In this document: piece after piece, positions 61,572 to 64,000 of the stretch
Layout of the letters: the number at the start of each line of letters is the position of its first letter
Position numbering within the stretch: the first letter of the stretch is position 1
DNA from: Methylophilaceae bacterium 11
GTDB taxonomy: Bacteria > Pseudomonadota > Gammaproteobacteria > Burkholderiales > Methylophilaceae
NCBI GenBank assembly: GCA_000525025.1
Contig: JCKJ01000001.1
Span: 1,798,001 to 1,862,000 of the forward strand
Length of the DNA stretch: 64,000 nt
Reading direction: 5' to 3'
Notes under the pieces: generated by a model
Told to the model about the DNA's origin: nothing
Seen by the model: the letters and a program-made list of their open reading frames with translations, nothing else
Database searches by the model: none
Position numbers and translations under genes: made by a program

Positions 61572-63026
61572 CTAATCGGCAAAACGTTTAAGTAGCTCTA
61601 AACTTAAGCCAACGCCAAAACCATTGATATCCGACAATACAGCGCCCAACCCGCCTTTGCGATTGTAGGATGACAAATCAATATGCACCCACGGTACATC
61701 ATGCTCAATAAACTTGCTTAAAAAGCGTGCTGCATGAATGTGATCCGCGCCACCTTCTAACGTACATTGCTTAATATCGGCAATATCGCTGTCCAAATCC
61801 ACATCGTAGTCCTCATCAAAAGGAAAGGCGACAACGCGCTCACCCACTGCATCACCAGCACCTACAGTCTTGCAAACCAAGGCTGGGCGATTACTCATAA
61901 TACCGCTCATGCGATCCCCCAGTGCGGTCATCATGCTCCCAGTCAGGGTAGCAAAATCAATGATCAGTTCGGGCTTAGCACGACTTGCTAAGGTAAGCGT
62001 ATCTGCTAATACCATGCGCCCTTCTGCATCCGTATGCACAACCTCAATGCTCATGCCATTGAGTGCAATGACGACATCATTTTGTTTGTAAGCCAATGGG
62101 CTAATGTGGTTTTGTGCAATCGCCAGCCAGCAGTCAATCTTAATAGGGAGCGCCTGTTGTGTTGCAGCTAGCAGCGTACCCACAGCCACAGCACTGCCAT
62201 TCATATCTTCGTGCATGCCTTGCATATACTTTGCAGGTTTCAGGTTATGGCCGCCGGTATCAAAGCATATGCCTTTACCCACCAAGGCAATATGTTGCTT
62301 TGCGTCATTCGGCGCATACGTGATGTGCACAATCGCCGCATCTAGCGGGTCAGACCCTTGCGCTACAGCAACAAAAGCACCAGCGCCCATTTTCTTGAGG
62401 GCTACCATGTCAAACTCTTCGTATTGCCAGCCATGGGTATTGGCTAGATCCAGCAGTTTTTTTCGGTAAAGTGCAGGCGTCAACTCATTAGGGGGCAATA
62501 TGGTCAAGCTACGGCATAGCGCATTCCCCGCCACTCTCGCATTCACTCGCCCGTAAGCATGCTTTGCTTGATAGCCATAAATGGCAACCTCAGTTAACAT
62601 ATTGTTTTTTTGGTCTTTTTTGCGCGTAGGTAGTTGTACCGCATTCACTGTCACCACGTAATAACTTGCACAGGCATTGGCCTCGCGTACAACCTCATCT
62701 CCATAGACAGCAATCGCAATATTGGCAGGCGACTCATCCAGCAGTGGCTTCACCGCCTTTGCTAATAATGCATGTTTTTGAAATACCGTTAACGTAGGCA
62801 ACACTATCACCACGCTGGCTATGCCGCCATTCATCAGCTCAATTTGCAAGGGCGTTTTCTGCAAATCTTTCCATTCCCCTGCTGTACGTGCAAGTTTGGA
62901 AGTAACAATTTGTAAAAACGGGCAATCATTTTGCGTTTCATCCCCCAAAACAATCAATATGTGTTTTTCTAACGATAGCGACTGTTCACTACCGATAGGT
63001 GCATGTTGTGATAATTTTAACGACAT
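61572..63026 (-). CDS. Leucyl aminopeptidase, M17 family
   Basis: The 484-residue protein has the M17 metal-binding core: GKGICFDTGGHNLKPAKYMQ (with His in place of the usual Tyr/Leu in DTGG), MHEDMNGSAVAVGTLLAA, and the signature VHTDAEGRMVLADTL near residue 325. Two metal ions cleave N-terminal amino acids from peptides in the cytoplasm. PepA/PepB naming is possible, so I give no symbol. It is convergent with the exporter gene, eight bases away. Confidence 0.91.
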   Translation of the reverse strand: MSLKLSQHAPIGSEQSLSLEKHILIVLGDETQNDCPFLQIVTSKLARTAGEWKDLQKTPLQIELMNGGIASVVIVLPTLTVFQKHALLAKAVKPLLDESPANIAIAVYGDEVVREANACASYYVVTVNAVQLPTRKKDQKNNMLTEVAIYGYQAKHAYGRVNARVAGNALCRSLTILPPNELTPALYRKKLLDLANTHGWQYEEFDMVALKKMGAGAFVAVAQGSDPLDAAIVHITYAPNDAKQHIALVGKGICFDTGGHNLKPAKYMQGMHEDMNGSAVAVGTLLAATQQALPIKIDCWLAIAQNHISPLAYKQNDVVIALNGMSIEVVHTDAEGRMVLADTLTLASRAKPELIIDFATLTGSMMTALGDRMSGIMSNRPALVCKTVGAGDAVGERVVAFPFDEDYDVDLDSDIADIKQCTLEGGADHIHAARFLSKFIEHDVPWVHIDLSSYNRKGGLGAVLSDINGFGVGLSLELLKRFAD

Positions 63027-63201
63027 TCAATCCCTTTGTACTCTTATATAAGATGTATAGAAAAGCTAGCAAAACCAATTTTAAATCCGCCATAAGTCAC
63101 TGTTTTAACTTGACCAAATGGCATAAAAAAGCCACACTAATGCTTAAGAACAACCCAACTCACGTTAAGTAGCTACCCCATTGAACACATTATATGCCTA
63201 G

Positions 63202-63275
63202 CAACAATACTCTTGTTGTAGGCGCTTGTTATAGACGCGCACTATTGCGCCTTGTTTTTAGCGCACAATAGCGCG
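63202..63275 (+). promoter_or_regulatory. Two stem-loops in the aceE leader
   Basis: CAACAA (63202-63207) and TTGTTG (63213-63218) form a small perfect hairpin. Then CGCGC/TATTG/CGC of 63236-63250 pairs with GCG/CAATA/GCGCG of 63261-63275 as a 13-bp stem with two-base bulges on each side. The second ends 17 bases before the aceE start codon. It may influence aceE expression. Confidence 0.45.
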
Positions 63276-63292
63276 ATGGAGAAATCTCACGC

Positions 63293-64000
63293 ATGGCAAC
63301 AAACCCGAGTAACAATCACTTACAAGAAACAGATCCGTTAGAAACTCAAGAATGGCTAGACGCACTCACCTCAGTGATTGAAACAGAAGGCACTGAACGT
63401 GCACACTTTCTGTTAGAAGCGATGATTGATAAAGCACGACGCTCTGGTAGCAACTTGCCTTACAACGCAACAACCGCCTATGTAAATACCATCCCAACCC
63501 ATTTACAAGCAAAATTGCCGGGCGATCCGGAAATGGAACGCCGCGTACGTGCGCTGGTACGTTGGAACGCCATCATGACGGTATTGCGCGCCAATGAGAA
63601 ATCGCCAGGTGTAGGTGGACACATTGCCAGCTTTCAATCTGCTGCTACTTTGTATGACACTGGGTTTAACTATTTTTTCCGCGCTGCCAATGAGAACTTT
63701 GGCGGCGATTGCGTCTACTTCCAAGGCCACTCCTCACCAGGCGTATATGCCCGCGCTTTCTTAGAAGGCCGCATTAACGAAGAGCAAATGGATAACTTCC
63801 GTCAAGAAACTGGCGGCAACGGCTTATCTAGCTACCCACATCCTTGGCTGATGCCGGATTTCTGGCAATTCCCAACCGTTTCAATGGGCTTAGGACCATT
63901 GGCTGGGATATATCAAGCACGCTTTTTGAAATACATTCACGACCGTGGCATTGCTGATACCAGCGACCGTAAGGTATGGGTATTCTGTGGTGATGGCGAA
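63293..64000 (+). CDS. aceE: Pyruvate dehydrogenase E1 component, N-terminal part (runs off the window end)
   Basis: The first 236 codons are present. The homodimeric-type E1 decarboxylates pyruvate with thiamine diphosphate and feeds the E2 lipoyl arm. The translation shows QEWLDALTSVIETEGTERAH, LPYNATTAYVNTIP, ANEKSPGVGGHIASFQSAAT, VYFQGHSSPGVYARAF and, at the end, VWVFCGDGE, which starts the thiamine-diphosphate binding motif GDGE. The ATG at 63293 is supported by the GGAG upstream. The rest, including aceF, lies outside. Confidence 0.96.
   Translation, partial: MATNPSNNHLQETDPLETQEWLDALTSVIETEGTERAHFLLEAMIDKARRSGSNLPYNATTAYVNTIPTHLQAKLPGDPEMERRVRALVRWNAIMTVLRANEKSPGVGGHIASFQSAATLYDTGFNYFFRAANENFGGDCVYFQGHSSPGVYARAFLEGRINEEQMDNFRQETGGNGLSSYPHPWLMPDFWQFPTVSMGLGPLAGIYQARFLKYIHDRGIADTSDRKVWVFCGDGE

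Overview
The window looks like chromosomal DNA of a Gram-negative betaproteobacterium of moderate GC. The family Methylophilaceae or a close relative is my best guess. The support is the gene order tpiA-secG-tRNA-Leu-nuoABCDEF, a PEP-CTERM surface protein, a large set of outer-membrane proteins (porin, TonB receptor, lipoproteins) and the dapD/dapE/prmB and rpfE-recJ neighbourhoods. No methylotrophy gene lies in the window, so the family assignment is inference. Coding density is high and I see no phage, transposase, plasmid or CRISPR.

Layout. 1-5.2 kb: minus-strand tpiA-secG-tRNA-Leu-nuoABCDE and the first 102 codons of nuoF; a 125-bp imperfect palindrome sits between nuoD and nuoE. 5.2-9.4 kb: a redox and electrophile stress cluster (old-yellow-enzyme, YceI, flavodoxin-like quinone reductase, pirin) divergent from a LysR regulator, with a 3' half of tRNA-Glu embedded in it. 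9.5-16.5 kb: psiE-like, tadA, a porin, yccA, nagZ, a CsbD-like small protein, a methyltransferase and a queuosine-precursor transporter. 16.5-23.7 kb: a run of minus-strand genes (L,D-transpeptidase, two peptide-type ABC permeases, HscC Hsp70 and a J-like partner). The likely binding lipoprotein of the transporter is cut off from it by a convergent VIT iron/manganese transporter gene. 23.8-34.8 kb: amtB with a sigma-54 type promoter, DoxX, rlmD, a PEP-CTERM protein, a DEDDy exonuclease, and a minus-strand run dsbB-small membrane protein-cysM-ydbH-ynbE-ydbL-sugE.

34.9-46 kb (plus strand): xseA, a phytanoyl-CoA-dioxygenase-like protein, kup, an M48 lipoprotein protease, then dapD, a membrane GGDEF-EAL protein, yffB, dapE and prmB. 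46-50 kb (minus): rpfE-like, recJ and rluB. 50.1-55.2 kb (plus): a tight three-gene unit of TonB-dependent receptor, periplasmic binding protein and membrane GGDEF-EAL protein, which I regard as the most interesting system here because it could relay an external ligand to c-di-GMP. 55.3-57.2 kb: a glycine-zipper protein and a secreted YHS-like/pentapeptide-repeat protein. 57.2-61.6 kb: a sulfide-detoxification cluster (Crp/Fnr regulator, persulfide dioxygenase, BigR/SqrR-type ArsR repressor, DUF442 phosphatase-like/sulfurtransferase, sulfide:quinone reductase, TauE/SafE exporter). The window ends with an M17 leucyl aminopeptidase and the first 236 codons of aceE behind a hairpin-rich leader.

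Start codons were moved downstream of the longest open frame where homology, signal peptides or Shine-Dalgarno spacing favoured it. All family calls are from reading the translated sequence, with no database search.
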